This document shows positions 16,427-25,280 of a DNA stretch of 64,000 nucleotides, piece after piece. Under the pieces are notes generated by a model, which saw only the letters and a program-made list of their open reading frames with translations, was not told the DNA's origin and made no database searches. A program made the translations under genes and the position numbers. Position 1 is the stretch's first letter. The number at the start of each line of letters is the position of its first letter. Source of the stretch: Hymenobacter jeollabukensis (GTDB lineage: Bacteria > Bacteroidota > Bacteroidia > Cytophagales > Hymenobacteraceae); NCBI RefSeq assembly GCF_005771675.1, contig NZ_VAJM01000019.1, positions 1 to 64,000 on the forward strand, written 5' to 3'.

Positions 16427-16990
16427 ATGCAGCTCCTGACCCTCGGCCCGCTCACGCCCGCCACCATTCCCCGCCTCGAAACCCCCGACCTCATCCTGCG
16501 CGGCCCCCGCCCCGACGACCTCATCGAAGCCACCGCCCTGCACCAGGACCCCGCCTTCTACCGCTACCTCGGCAACAAGCCCAACGACGAGGAAACCGTG
16601 TGGCGCCGCATCCTGGGCCAGCAGGGCCTCTGGGCCATGCTCGGCTACGGCAGCTGGTCCATTGAGGAAAAGGCCACCGGCCGCTTTATCGGCACCACCG
16701 GCTTCTTCGACTACCAGCGCGCCCTGGCCCCGTCCATCAAGGGCACGCCCGAAGCCGGCTGGGTTTTCGCCCCGCGCGTACACGGCCGCGGCTACGCCAG
16801 CCAGGCCGTGCAAGTCGCTCTGGCCTGGGCCGACGAGCACCTGCCCGCCCCGCGCACCGTCTGCATCATCGACCCCGACAACGCCGCTTCCCTGCGCCTG
16901 GCCCACAAGTTCGGCTACCGCGAATTTGCCCGCTCCCCCTACCACGACGCCGAAATCGTGCTGCTGGAACGGCCCAGAGGCGGCCGGTAA
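16427..16990 (+). CDS. GNAT N-acetyltransferase (RimJ/RimL type)
   Basis: A 187-residue soluble acetyltransferase. The typical RimJ/L opening is present (PRLETPDLILRGPRPDDLIEATALHQDP). An acetyl-CoA binding segment GWVFAPRVHGRGYASQAVQVAL follows, and then IDPDNAASLRLAHKFGYREFARSPYHDAEIVLLERP. The substrate could be a ribosomal protein N-terminus, another protein, or a small amine. It stands alone: a family A repeat follows its stop by 39 bp. Confidence 0.9.
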   Translation: MQLLTLGPLTPATIPRLETPDLILRGPRPDDLIEATALHQDPAFYRYLGNKPNDEETVWRRILGQQGLWAMLGYGSWSIEEKATGRFIGTTGFFDYQRALAPSIKGTPEAGWVFAPRVHGRGYASQAVQVALAWADEHLPAPRTVCIIDPDNAASLRLAHKFGYREFARSPYHDAEIVLLERPRGGR

Positions 16991-17029
16991 TCTAAGCAAC
17001 AGCTCAGAAGCAGGCGGCAACACCCCGCC

Positions 17030-17214
17030 GTCATTGCGAGCGAAGCGCGGCAACCTTTCCTCCAGTAGCACCGCCGCCGCAATACCTACAGACCGAAAAC
17101 AGCACCGCCCGAAACTGCAGACGCGAGGTTTCGGGCGGTGCTGTTTTTGGGGTTTCTGCCAGTTAGGTCGTCGTGCCGCGAGAGGAAAGATTGCCGCGCT
17201 TCGCTCGCAATGAC
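17030..17214. repeat. MITE-like palindromic element, family A, copy 2 (inverted relative to copy 1)
   Basis: A 185-bp element with 24-bp perfect terminal inverted repeats (17030-17053 and 17191-17214). Its internal sequence matches the reverse complement of the 7408-7576 copy over most of its length, including the CACCGCCCGAAAC hairpin, which here is perfect. It lies 21 bp from the stop of the convergent TlpA-like gene. Confidence 0.85.
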
Positions 17215-17235
17215 TACCAGTGAACCGTTGCTCGG

Positions 17236-18594
17236 CTACTCCGCCAGCAGCTGCGCTACCGTCTTCTCGAATTCCGCCTTTTCCTGCTCGTAGTACTTGC
17301 CGGTGCCGGGGCCCGAGAAGCCGGTGTGCACCTTGCGCACCTCACCCTTCTTATCCAGGAATATGGTGGTGGGGAAGGCCAGCACCTTGGCCAGCTGGGG
17401 CAGCGCCTTGCTGGCCGAGTCCTTGTTGGCCACGCCCGCCACGGCAATGTCGTAGCCGATGTTCATGCGCTGCTTCATCTTCAGCAGCTTCTGCGACGCG
17501 AGTTTCTGGTCGGGCGTGCGCTCGAAGCCCAGGCCGATGATTTCCACTCCGCGCTGCTTGTTCTGCTCGTACCAGGGCGCCAGGAAGTTCGTCTCGTCCA
17601 TGCAGTTGGGGCACCAGGAGCCCAGCACCTGCACCACCACCACCTTGCCCTGGTACTTCGGGTCGGTGGGGGAGATGCTGCCGCCCTCCATGATGCTCGG
17701 AAACTTGAAGTCCAGCCGCTTCTGCCCCGGTTTCAGGCCGGTCAGCGCGTTGGCGTCGGGCAGCTTGGCGTTGGGGTTACCCTTGGCCGTCCATGTCTCG
17801 TGGCCTGACTTGCCGCTATAGAAGTGGCCCTTAAATTCTCCCAGCCTAGGATTCTTAGACGTTACTCCATCAAATAAAAACGCGTGACTTCCATCGAAAG
17901 TAGACAGCATGATATGTGTGCCATCATTGCGCGCCACTAAGTTCCCAGCTAAGTAGCGGTAATCACCGGTAGTAGTTAGGAAGGTGCCGGTCGATTTGTT
18001 AGCACTGTCAATAGTGCCAATGTTGAATATGCCTACAGCTGGGTAAGACTCGCCTTGATCATCTGTGAATTGAACGCTATAGGTCAACTCCTTCATGGCG
18101 TCTTTAACCTCTGTCGCCAGCTTATATCCCTGCTCAGTCCCGCTGTCAGTAAATAATGGCTGCTCCCCCTTCGTCGCGCTGAACGCCACCCGGTACGGCT
18201 CTTTCGCGTCGTACTTCACCCAGGCGCCCTTGAGCTTGTCGGCCCCGTCGGCCCGCACCACCAGCGCCGCGTCGAACACGCCCAGGCGGATGGTGGTCGA
18301 GTCGCCGGCCGTGGTTATTTCGTCCAGCTTCAGCCGCTCCTCCCCGTTACGCAGCGTCACGGTGGGCTTGCCGCCGTCGGTGGCCACGTCGAAGAGGAAC
18401 GGTATTTCCTGGCCCTGAGCCGACAGCACGCCGCGCCAGGTGCCGGCCGTCAACACCGACCCAGCGGCGGCCGTGGCGCCACCTTCGGAGGCAGTGGCGT
18501 TTTTGTCACCGCCTGAGTTACAGGCGCTCAGCAGGGTGGTGAGCAGGGTGGCGCTGCCCAGGAGCAGGCGGCCCGAAACGAAAGGAAAAGTCAT
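17236..18594 (-). CDS. TlpA-family thiol-disulfide lipoprotein
   Basis: A 452-residue lipoprotein with a lipobox ending at Cys25 (TTLLSAC) and a Gly/Ala/Ser-rich linker. Residues of about 45-270 form a beta-rich domain like the N-terminal half of Bacteroidota TlpA/AhpC-type lipoproteins. The C-terminal thioredoxin fold (from about 310) carries the redox pair Cys328/Cys331 in SWCPNCMDE and the cis-proline segment AFPTTIFLD. It probably reduces or exchanges periplasmic disulfides. The middle of the gene (about 17825-18175) is clearly lower in GC than both ends, although the frame is intact. Confidence 0.92.
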   Translation of the reverse strand: MTFPFVSGRLLLGSATLLTTLLSACNSGGDKNATASEGGATAAAGSVLTAGTWRGVLSAQGQEIPFLFDVATDGGKPTVTLRNGEERLKLDEITTAGDSTTIRLGVFDAALVVRADGADKLKGAWVKYDAKEPYRVAFSATKGEQPLFTDSGTEQGYKLATEVKDAMKELTYSVQFTDDQGESYPAVGIFNIGTIDSANKSTGTFLTTTGDYRYLAGNLVARNDGTHIMLSTFDGSHAFLFDGVTSKNPRLGEFKGHFYSGKSGHETWTAKGNPNAKLPDANALTGLKPGQKRLDFKFPSIMEGGSISPTDPKYQGKVVVVQVLGSWCPNCMDETNFLAPWYEQNKQRGVEIIGLGFERTPDQKLASQKLLKMKQRMNIGYDIAVAGVANKDSASKALPQLAKVLAFPTTIFLDKKGEVRKVHTGFSGPGTGKYYEQEKAEFEKTVAQLLAE

Positions 18595-18694
18595 CTGTTA
18601 CTAAGGTAGATGGGCGCAAAAAGACCCGAAAAAGTACACTCCGCTGCCGACCCCAATGGTCGAACCCGCGTACAACCTTGCGGCGAATATAAAG

Positions 18695-18726
18695 TTTGCC
18701 GGCCGGTGAGGCGGGGCCTATATTTG
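18695..18726 (+). promoter_or_regulatory. Bacteroidota-type promoter of aconitase
   Basis: TTTG at 18695-18698 (-33 element) and TATATTTG at 18719-18726 (-7 element, exact TAnnTTTG) are separated by 20 bases. They lie 53 bp before the ATG of the aconitase gene. Confidence 0.6.
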
Positions 18727-18778
18727 CGCCTTAGCCGCTTTAGGCTTGGTTTTGTCACCCTTTTCCCGCTGATATCCC

Positions 18779-21064
18779 ATGGCGTTTGACCTGGAAATGA
18801 TCAAGACCGTGTACAACGGTCTGGGCGAGCGAGTAGAAGCTGCCCGCCGCGTAGTGGGCCGCCCCCTCACGCTGGCCGAAAAAATCCTATACGCCCACCT
18901 CTACAACGGCGCGCCCGACCAGTCTTTCGAGCGCGGCGTTTCCTACGTTGACTTCGCCCCGGACCGCGTGGCCATGCAGGACGCCACCGCCCAGATGGCC
19001 CTGCTGCAGTTCATGCAAGCCGGTAAAGTGAAAGTGTCGGTGCCCTCCACGGTGCACTGTGACCACCTGATCCAGGCCAAAGAAGGCGCCGCCGAAGACC
19101 TGGCCATTGCCAACTCGGAAAACAAGGAGGTCTACGACTTCCTGGCCTCGGTGTCCAACAAATATGGCATCGGCTTCTGGAAGCCCGGCGCCGGCATCAT
19201 CCACCAGGTGGTGCTCGAAAACTATGCCTTCCCCGGCGGCATGATGATCGGGACCGACTCGCACACCCCCAACGCGGGCGGCCTCGGCATGCTGGCCATC
19301 GGCGTGGGCGGTGCCGATGCCGTGGACGTCATGGCCGGCATGGCCTGGGAGCTGAAATTCCCGAAACTCATCGGCGTGAAGCTGACCGGCAAGCTGTCGG
19401 GCTGGGCTTCGCCGAAAGACGTGATTCTGAAAGTCGCCGGCATCCTGACGGTGAAAGGCGGCACCGGCGCCATCGTCGAGTACTTCGGCGAGGGTTCCGA
19501 AAACATGTCGTGCACCGGCAAGGCCACCATCTGCAACATGGGCGCCGAAATCGGGGCTACCACCTCGGTATTCGCCTTCGACCAGTCGATGGTGACCTAC
19601 CTGGCCGGCACCGGCCGCCAGGAAATTGCCGATGCTGCCAACGCCGTGGCCGCGCACCTGCGCCCCGACCCGGAAGTGTACGCCGATCCGGCTACCTACT
19701 ACGACCAGCTCATCGAAATCAACCTCTCCGAGCTGGAGCCGCACGTCAACGGCCCCTTCACCCCGGACGCCGCCTGGCCGATTTCGCAGTTTGCCGCCGC
19801 CGTTAAAGAGCACGGCTGGCCCGAGAAGCTGGAAGTAGGCCTGATCGGCTCGTGCACCAACTCGTCGTACGAGGACATCACCCGCGCCGCTTCCATCGCC
19901 GAGCAAGCCGTGTCGAAAGGACTGGCCGTCAACGCGGAATTTACCGTGACGCCCGGCTCGGAGCTGGTGCGCTACACCGTGCAGCGCGACGGTCTGCTCG
20001 ACACCTTCGCCCAGATGGGCGGCGTGGTGCTGGCCAACGCCTGCGGCCCGTGCATCGGCCAGTGGGCCCGCCACACCGACGACCCCAAGCGCCGCAACTC
20101 GATCATCACCTCGTTCAACCGCAACTTCGCCAAGCGCAACGACGGCAACCCGAACACCCACGCCTTCGTGGCCTCGCCCGAAATCGTGACGGCCTTCGCC
20201 ATTGCCGGCGACCTGACCTTCAACCCGCTGACCGACACCCTGACCAACAAGGACGGCCAGCAGGTGAAGCTCGACGAGCCGCACGGCGTGGATATGCCGC
20301 CCCGCGGCTACGCCGTGGAAGACGCCGGCTACCAGGCCCCGGCCGAGGACAGTTCCTCGGTGCAGGTGCTGGTCGACCCGAACTCCGACCGCCTGGAGCT
20401 GCTGGAGCCCTTCAAACCCTGGGAAGGCACCGATCTGACGGGCCTGCGCCTGCTGATCAAAGCCCAGGGCAAATGCACCACCGACCACATTTCGATGGCC
20501 GGCCCCTGGCTGAAGTACCGCGGCCACCTCGACAACATCTCGAACAACATGCTGATCGGCGCCACCAACGCCTTCAACGGCGAAGCCAACAGCGTGCGGG
20601 ATTACGTGGCCCAGGGTGAGTCGTACAACGCCGTGCCGCAGGTTGCCCGTAACTACAAGTCGATGGGCATCGGCACCATCGTGGTCGGCGACGAAAACTA
20701 CGGCGAAGGCTCCTCGCGGGAGCACGCCGCCATGGAGCCCCGCCACCTGGGCGTGCGCGCCATCCTGGTGAAGTCGTTTGCCCGTATCCACGAGACGAAC
20801 CTGAAGAAGCAGGGCATGCTGGCCCTGACCTTCGCCAACAAGGCCGACTACGACCTGATCGAGGAAGGCGACACGGTGGACATCATCGGCCTGACCGCGT
20901 TTGCCCCCGGCAAGCCCCTGCAGATCCGCCTGCACCACGCCGACGGCGACACGGACCTCATCACGGTGAACCACACCTACAACGAGGGCCAGATCGAGTG
21001 GTTCAAAGCCGGCTCGGCCCTGAACCTGATCCGCCTGCAGCAGTCGGCCCAGCCAGTAGCTTAG
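18779..21064 (+). CDS. acnA: aconitate hydratase, mitochondrial-type
   Basis: A 761-residue TCA-cycle enzyme that converts citrate to isocitrate through a 4Fe-4S cluster. Cluster ligands are Cys359 ([10 protein letters not shown]), Cys422 and Cys425 ([10 protein letters not shown]). The signatures [14 protein letters not shown] and [17 protein letters not shown] (swivel domain) are present. The N-terminal pattern [10 protein letters not shown] follows the ACO2-like clade (about 755-780 residues, TIGR01340) that Bacteroidota use rather than AcnB. Codon use and GC fit the host. A hairpin terminator follows. Bacteroidota gene names vary; the function is firm. Confidence 0.96.
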   Translation: MAFDLEMIKTVYNGLGERVEAARRVVGRPLTLAEKILYAHLYNGAPDQSFERGVSYVDFAPDRVAMQDATAQMALLQFMQAGKVKVSVPSTVHCDHLIQAKEGAAEDLAIANSENKEVYDFLASVSNKYGIGFWKPGAGIIHQVVLENYAFPGGMMIGTDSHTPNAGGLGMLAIGVGGADAVDVMAGMAWELKFPKLIGVKLTGKLSGWASPKDVILKVAGILTVKGGTGAIVEYFGEGSENMSCTGKATICNMGAEIGATTSVFAFDQSMVTYLAGTGRQEIADAANAVAAHLRPDPEVYADPATYYDQLIEINLSELEPHVNGPFTPDAAWPISQFAAAVKEHGWPEKLEVGLIGSCTNSSYEDITRAASIAEQAVSKGLAVNAEFTVTPGSELVRYTVQRDGLLDTFAQMGGVVLANACGPCIGQWARHTDDPKRRNSIITSFNRNFAKRNDGNPNTHAFVASPEIVTAFAIAGDLTFNPLTDTLTNKDGQQVKLDEPHGVDMPPRGYAVEDAGYQAPAEDSSSVQVLVDPNSDRLELLEPFKPWEGTDLTGLRLLIKAQGKCTTDHISMAGPWLKYRGHLDNISNNMLIGATNAFNGEANSVRDYVAQGESYNAVPQVARNYKSMGIGTIVVGDENYGEGSSREHAAMEPRHLGVRAILVKSFARIHETNLKKQGMLALTFANKADYDLIEEGDTVDIIGLTAFAPGKPLQIRLHHADGDTDLITVNHTYNEGQIEWFKAGSALNLIRLQQSAQPVA

Positions 21065-21086
21065 GCTGCCAAGAGGCTACAAGCAG

Positions 21087-21126
21087 AAACCGGCCGCTTC
21101 CCGCGAGGGAGGCGGCCGGTTTTGCG
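21087..21126 (+). terminator. terminator after aconitase
   Basis: The stem AAACCGGCCGC / GCGGCCGGTTT with inner CCC/GGG pairing lies about 22 bp after the stop codon and ends in TTTT. Confidence 0.75.
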
Positions 21127-21332
21127 TTGTGGCAGATCCGGTTATAAGAACATGATGACGGTCCTGCTCGGACCTTCGTCCACGGGGCCAGGCTAGCCTT
21201 GCATCTGCACTTACATCAGCCACGGCGTGCAGTAAGCTGGCCATTAGGGCGGCCTGTGGAGCAATCTGTTGCTGGCCGACGAGTTAGGCTGTACGGGGTT
21301 GCCCCGACCACCAGGGGCGGGAGGCCAGCTGG
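21127..21332. other. non-coding gap of mixed composition
   Basis: About 200 bp between the aconitase terminator and the stop of the next gene. No ORF of interest, RNA gene or long hairpin was recognised. Short open segments could be gene debris, but nothing can be named. Confidence 0.4.
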
Positions 21333-21818
21333 TTAGTTAGGTGTCGAAACGGGCCGTGGTTCGATAACTACTTCGTATAGCTTGGTCGTCAGATTCAGGT
21401 GAAATTCCATCGTTACCTTTTCCCCCCTCCACACCGTTCTTGTGCTTCGGTTGAACTCATCCGGCTCCGACTTGCCAGGGCCATACGAAGCCGTGAGGGC
21501 TTTCAAAACGGCGGCAGCATATTTTTCCCTTTCTAAGGAAGATATGGTCATGTCTATCTTATCTAGCTTGCCCTTGCGGTAGTAGTAGGTGATATTTACT
21601 AGTTCTGCCCCTGGAAATGCCTGCTTATCGCCGCGCCGTGTATACAATTGGTGCTTATACCCGTCCAGGTATAACTGCATTTCTGGATGCACACTGAGGT
21701 CAGTGCCAAAAACCACGTCACGAAAGCCATTCTGGGCATCTAGATCAGCCACCGACTGTGCTTTTAGTCCTAAAGCGACAACCATGAGGAAGAGCGTGAG
21801 GAGTACTTGTTTTTTCAT
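21333..21818 (-). CDS. secreted protein of unknown function
   Basis: A 161-residue exported protein. The signal peptide MKKQVLLTLFLMVVALGLKAQ is of the Bacteroidota type ending in AQ. The mature part begins VADLDAQNGFRDVVFGT and looks like a small alpha/beta domain seen in hypothetical Hymenobacter proteins (NGFRD-xxFGT, then AELVNITYYYRKGKLDKI). Its GC content is lower than that of neighbouring genes and it sits in a low-GC patch with a regulator remnant, so it may be a recent arrival. Confidence 0.7.
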   Translation of the reverse strand: MKKQVLLTLFLMVVALGLKAQSVADLDAQNGFRDVVFGTDLSVHPEMQLYLDGYKHQLYTRRGDKQAFPGAELVNITYYYRKGKLDKIDMTISSLEREKYAAAVLKALTASYGPGKSEPDEFNRSTRTVWRGEKVTMEFHLNLTTKLYEVVIEPRPVSTPN

Positions 21819-22065
21819 GAGGACAAGAATTGCGTTGCGGAGAAAAGGGGGAGGACGTTACGGATGGCTGTTCGGGAATTAACTATCCCTGGAGCTGACA
21901 AAGCGTGCGCGAAAATCTGCTACTTTCGATTCGGAAGTATAGCAAATCTACTGAATGCCCATTAGCCACGAATGACTACGTTTGGGATGCTGAGAGCATG
22001 TTAGTGTAGCCCTCACCCGGATTCCCACTCATCATCTGCAAAGTAGATTATCTACTGCTGAAGAC

Positions 22066-22188
22066 CGGGGGGAGGACCCGGTGCGCATTGAGTACGTGGC
22101 CACCGACTACGCACCCATCCTGAAACAGGTGATGTTGATGCTGCACGACTGGGGCGTGAACTACCGCAAGCAGGTCTTCGACCACTAG
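22066..22188 (+). pseudogene. remnant of an HxlR-family winged-helix regulator (C-terminal end)
   Basis: The frame ending in TAG at 22186-22188 encodes RIEYVATDYAPILKQVMLML then HDWGVNYRKQ. This matches the HxlR C-terminal pattern of R-V-E-Y-S-L-T, a leucine-rich helix, and a conserved W-G. No upstream helix-turn-helix remains in any frame, so about two thirds of the gene is lost. It ends 20 bp before the start of the next gene. Confidence 0.5.
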
Positions 22189-22208
22189 CTGGTGGAAGCG
22201 GTTTTCCA

Positions 22209-23237
22209 ATGCCTATTCTGCGTATGCTGCGTTATTTACTGGTTCTACCGCTGCTGCTGGCCGGCTTCAGGGTCCAAGCCCAGCACGAATACCTTATTGA
22301 TGACTTCTCGCCGCAGTATGTCGCGCGCATCCACGTCGACAACGACACCAGCGGCGTTGGCTGGATAGCCGTGTACGACCAGACCAAGCAGGCGCTGATA
22401 AAACTGGAATCGACGGAGCTGTACGTGGAGCCGGATTATCGGCGGCCCGGTGCTGCCGCCACCCGGCTGCCTTACGCCGAGCAAAACTGGTTGATCAGCA
22501 AGGATTTCAACTTCGACGGGCGCAAGGACCTGGCCATTCAGGACGGACACAACAGCTGCCGCGGCAACGTGTCCTTTCAGGTGTACCTGGCAACGCCCAC
22601 CGGTTTCGCGCACAGCGAAGCCTTTACCGACCTGGCGCAGAATTATTGCGGCATGTTCGAGGTGGACGCCGCGCGGAAGCGAATCAGCGTGCAGCAAACC
22701 GGCTCCTGGGGCGGGGAAGAAACCCAGTTCAGCGTGCGAAACAACGAGCTGATGGTGGTGAGCCGCTACCGGGAAGACCAGTCGCAGGACCCCTTCGTGA
22801 CGTACTCCCGGGAGGAGTGGAACGGCCGCCGCCTAGTGTCGACGGAGTGGCGGGAACTGTACCCCAGCGGCGAGGAGGAAATCTGCTCGTTTCAGCTGGC
22901 CGAAAACGGCAAGCGGGTCGTCCTGTTCGCCCGGGATTCCACCACGCTGTACTACGCGCTGCTGCGCAAGGATGAAAGCGTGGAGTTCAGCTACCCGGCG
23001 CTCCAGGCAGAGGGAGCCCAGCCCTTCACGCTGCACAAAACGGGCAATGGCCTGATCCTGCGTTTCCAGAACGGCTCGGCCCGGTACGAAATCCGCGAAA
23101 CGGCGGGTGGTGCGCTGTTGGTAACGGCCCGAATCGGGGCCAAAACGCTGAATATGAGCGGCGCGGAACAGGGCAAAAAGGGTAGCCTCAAAGCTCTGCT
23201 TACCGCCGAGCTGGAAAACCTGACGCGGCAGCCGTAG
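22209..23237 (+). CDS. secreted protein of unknown function with an XAC2610-like region
   Basis: A 342-residue exported protein. The signal peptide (LRYLLVLPLLLAGFRVQAQ) is followed by a beta-rich protein. The segment SKDFNFDGRKDLAIQDGHNSC resembles the calcium-loop-like stretch of XAC2610/FG-GAP-related proteins. The part that follows (QVYLATPTGFAHSEAFTDL) fits the same group. Later it contains many beta strands and ends in a Lys-rich helix. The role is unknown; it is probably periplasmic. Confidence 0.7.
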   Translation: MPILRMLRYLLVLPLLLAGFRVQAQHEYLIDDFSPQYVARIHVDNDTSGVGWIAVYDQTKQALIKLESTELYVEPDYRRPGAAATRLPYAEQNWLISKDFNFDGRKDLAIQDGHNSCRGNVSFQVYLATPTGFAHSEAFTDLAQNYCGMFEVDAARKRISVQQTGSWGGEETQFSVRNNELMVVSRYREDQSQDPFVTYSREEWNGRRLVSTEWRELYPSGEEEICSFQLAENGKRVVLFARDSTTLYYALLRKDESVEFSYPALQAEGAQPFTLHKTGNGLILRFQNGSARYEIRETAGGALLVTARIGAKTLNMSGAEQGKKGSLKALLTAELENLTRQP

Positions 23238-23291
23238 GCCCGCCGCCGGCGAACTGCCGAGGGGCGTCGTAGCTTCGCGTTTTCGGCTGGT

Positions 23292-24272
23292 ATGGATTTT
23301 CTCTCGGTTTCAGGCATCAATTTTCAGGAAGCAGGCGCCAACGGCCTGCGCGACATCAGTTTTCGGCAGCGGCGCTTCCAGAAAATAGCCGTGGCCGGCG
23401 AAACCGGCGCGGGCAAAAGCACGCTGCTGCAGATCATTGCCGGGCTCACCGCCCCCTCGGCCGGCACGGTGCACTTCGAGGGGCAGCTGGTGGAAGACCC
23501 GCACGAAAAGCTGATTCCGGGCCACCCGGGCATTGCCTACCTCACCCAGCAGTTTGAGCTGCCCAAGTTTCTGCGCGTGGAGCAGGTGCTGCGCTACGCC
23601 GACAAGCTCGGGCCCGGCGAGGCCGCCGCGCTCTACGAGCTGTGCCAGATCGACCACCTGCTGCCGCGCAAAACCAACCAGCTCTCGGGCGGGGAGCGGC
23701 AGCGCATTGCCCTGGCCCGGCTGCTGCTCGGCGCCCCGCGCCTGCTGCTGCTCGACGAGCCCTTTTCCAACCTCGACAGCGCCCACAAGCAGACGCTGAA
23801 AACCGTGCTGCGCGACGTGGGCGAGCAGCTCGACCTGAGCTACCTGCTCGTCTCCCACGACCCACTCGATACCCTGTCGTGGGCCGATGAAATCCTGGTG
23901 CTGCAGGCCGGGCGCGTGGTGCAGCAGGGGCCGCCCGAGCAGCTCTACCGCCAGCCCCGCAGCGAGTACGTGGCCGCCCTCTTCGGCGACTACAACCTGC
24001 TGCCCGGCGCGGCGGCGCGGCCCTTCGTGGCGCCGGGCGAGGTCAAGAAAGGCCAGCGCCTACTGGTACGCCCCGAGGATTTTCGGCTCGCCGGGCCCGA
24101 ATCCGGGGTACCGGGTACGGTGCAGGATGTACGGTTTTTCGGCAGCTACTACGAGCTGCTGGTGCAGCTGGCGGGCGGCCTGGCCGTGCGCCTGCGCACC
24201 ACCGAGCGCGGCCTGGCACCGGGCACGCGGGTAGGCGTGAGCGTGGTGGCCGGAGGCGGCTGGCCGCTGTAG
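23292..24272 (+). CDS. orphan ABC transporter ATPase with TOBE domain
   Basis: A 326-residue cytoplasmic ATPase. Walker A is GETGAGKST (37-45), the Q-loop lies in LTQQFELP, the signature is LSGGERQRIALARLL, Walker B is LLLLDEPFSNLD, and the H-loop is VSHDPLDTLSWADEI. The C-terminal region (from about 240, LLVRPEDFRL...GTVQDVRFFGSYYELLVQL) is a TOBE domain. This is the organisation of PotA/FbpC/CysA-type import ATPases. No permease or binding protein gene is in the window next to it, so the substrate is unknown and the partners must be elsewhere. Confidence 0.9.
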   Translation: MDFLSVSGINFQEAGANGLRDISFRQRRFQKIAVAGETGAGKSTLLQIIAGLTAPSAGTVHFEGQLVEDPHEKLIPGHPGIAYLTQQFELPKFLRVEQVLRYADKLGPGEAAALYELCQIDHLLPRKTNQLSGGERQRIALARLLLGAPRLLLLDEPFSNLDSAHKQTLKTVLRDVGEQLDLSYLLVSHDPLDTLSWADEILVLQAGRVVQQGPPEQLYRQPRSEYVAALFGDYNLLPGAAARPFVAPGEVKKGQRLLVRPEDFRLAGPESGVPGTVQDVRFFGSYYELLVQLAGGLAVRLRTTERGLAPGTRVGVSVVAGGGWPL

Positions 24273-24358
24273 CGGCAGAACCGGGGCGGCGCCGGGCCGT
24301 ACAGCAAAAGCAGCCGGCTTCAATCCGAACGGCCCTCACGCTTTTTCCTCCTCACGCC

Positions 24359-24583
24359 ATGACACCCGACCCCGCAGCATCCGACAGCATCCCCAACGAA
24401 GCCGACGAGGCCGCCGCCCGCCGCAGCGAGCAGCCCGTCGACCACGGCACCGGCTCCGACGAGTCGGCGCCCGTCATCACCCAGGGCCACATGGGCGACG
24501 GCAGCGGCCAGCGCGGCAGCTACGGCGACAGTGACCAGACCAACGGCATGGAAGGCAACCGGGAGCAGCCCAAACCGGAGTAG
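24359..24583 (+). CDS. small acidic, disordered protein
   Basis: A 74-residue hydrophilic protein rich in Asp, Glu, Gly, Ser and Gln without hydrophobic core or signal peptide (MTPDPAASDSIPNEADEAAA, then GHMGDGSGQRGSYGDSDQTN). It has good codon use and its own terminator, which supports a real gene. It resembles small stress-related disordered proteins. The pair at 52476-53131 has a similar character but no clear shared motif with this one. Confidence 0.6.
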   Translation: MTPDPAASDSIPNEADEAAARRSEQPVDHGTGSDESAPVITQGHMGDGSGQRGSYGDSDQTNGMEGNREQPKPE

Positions 24584-24604
24584 CATCCTGCCTAAAGCCA
24601 GACC

Positions 24605-24648
24605 AAACAACGCAGGGCCGCTTCCCGGGAAGCGGCCCTGCGTTGTTT
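24605..24648. terminator. perfect 44-bp palindromic terminator between convergent genes
   Basis: Arms 24605-24626 and 24627-24648 are perfect inverted repeats with no loop, centred on CCCGGG, with A and T runs at the outer ends. It can serve both the small disordered-protein gene (+) and the membrane-protein gene (-). Confidence 0.8.
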
Positions 24649-24669
24649 CAAAAGAACGGTGGCGCCGGG

Positions 24670-25071
24670 CTACAGCGTAGCTACCTGCGTGGCGCGCGTT
24701 TCGCGCGGTTTCTGGACTATGTAGTAATACGCCAGCACCAGCAAGCCCAGGGTAAACGGGATGATGGCCAGGTGCTTGCCCGTGATGCCGTGGCCGAACT
24801 GCACGGTGTCGAAGCCGAAAAACTCGCTGATCATCCAGTAGGAGTTGGCCGAAATCCAGAACACGATGGCCAGGTTGTGGGCCAGCTCGGAGGCCAGGTG
24901 CCGGGTGCGCCAGGCAATGGCCAGCGTGGGCACTATCATGGTCAGGCCCAGCGGCTTCCAGATCATGCACCAGCCTACGTCCTTGAGCAGCCAGAAGACG
25001 ATGTGCAGGTTTTCCATGCGGCGGAAAGACGCCGGAATGGCGTAAATCGGGTCGTTGGCAGCCGGTTGCAT
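24670..25071 (-). CDS. small four-helix membrane protein of unknown function
   Basis: A 133-residue protein from the ATG at 25071 (MQPAANDPIYAIP). An in-frame start further upstream at 25281 would add 70 non-conserved residues and overlap the promoter. It has four hydrophobic helices (HIVFWLLKDVGWCMIWKPLG, PTLAIAW, LAIVFWISANSYWM, HLAIIPFTLGLLVLAYYYIV). The pattern of W/H residues at helix ends recalls small redox or cytochrome-like membrane proteins, but no heme motif is certain. A TATTTTTG promoter element is located just upstream. Confidence 0.7.
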   Translation of the reverse strand: MQPAANDPIYAIPASFRRMENLHIVFWLLKDVGWCMIWKPLGLTMIVPTLAIAWRTRHLASELAHNLAIVFWISANSYWMISEFFGFDTVQFGHGITGKHLAIIPFTLGLLVLAYYYIVQKPRETRATQVATL

Positions 25072-25094
25072 TGCAGGTAAGGTAAGAGAGAAGC

Positions 25095-25102
25095 CAAAAA
25101 TA
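25095..25102 (-). promoter_or_regulatory. candidate -7 promoter element
   Basis: Read on the minus strand this is TATTTTTG, an exact TAnnTTTG, 23 bp upstream of the ATG at 25071. Confidence 0.4.
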
Positions 25103-25280
25103 CACGCCGAGCTTCTGCCTGCGTTGCCCGCCACGCTTTTTTGTCGTTGCTGCACCACGGGCTGATTGGCAGCGGCGCCGGGTACGGCAGCCGGATAATT
25201 TCGTGGCCGATGACTACCGCCGGGCTTGGCCGTTCGCCGTATGAGGCCCAGCCGGCCGCGGCAAACCGGCCGATTCTGCA

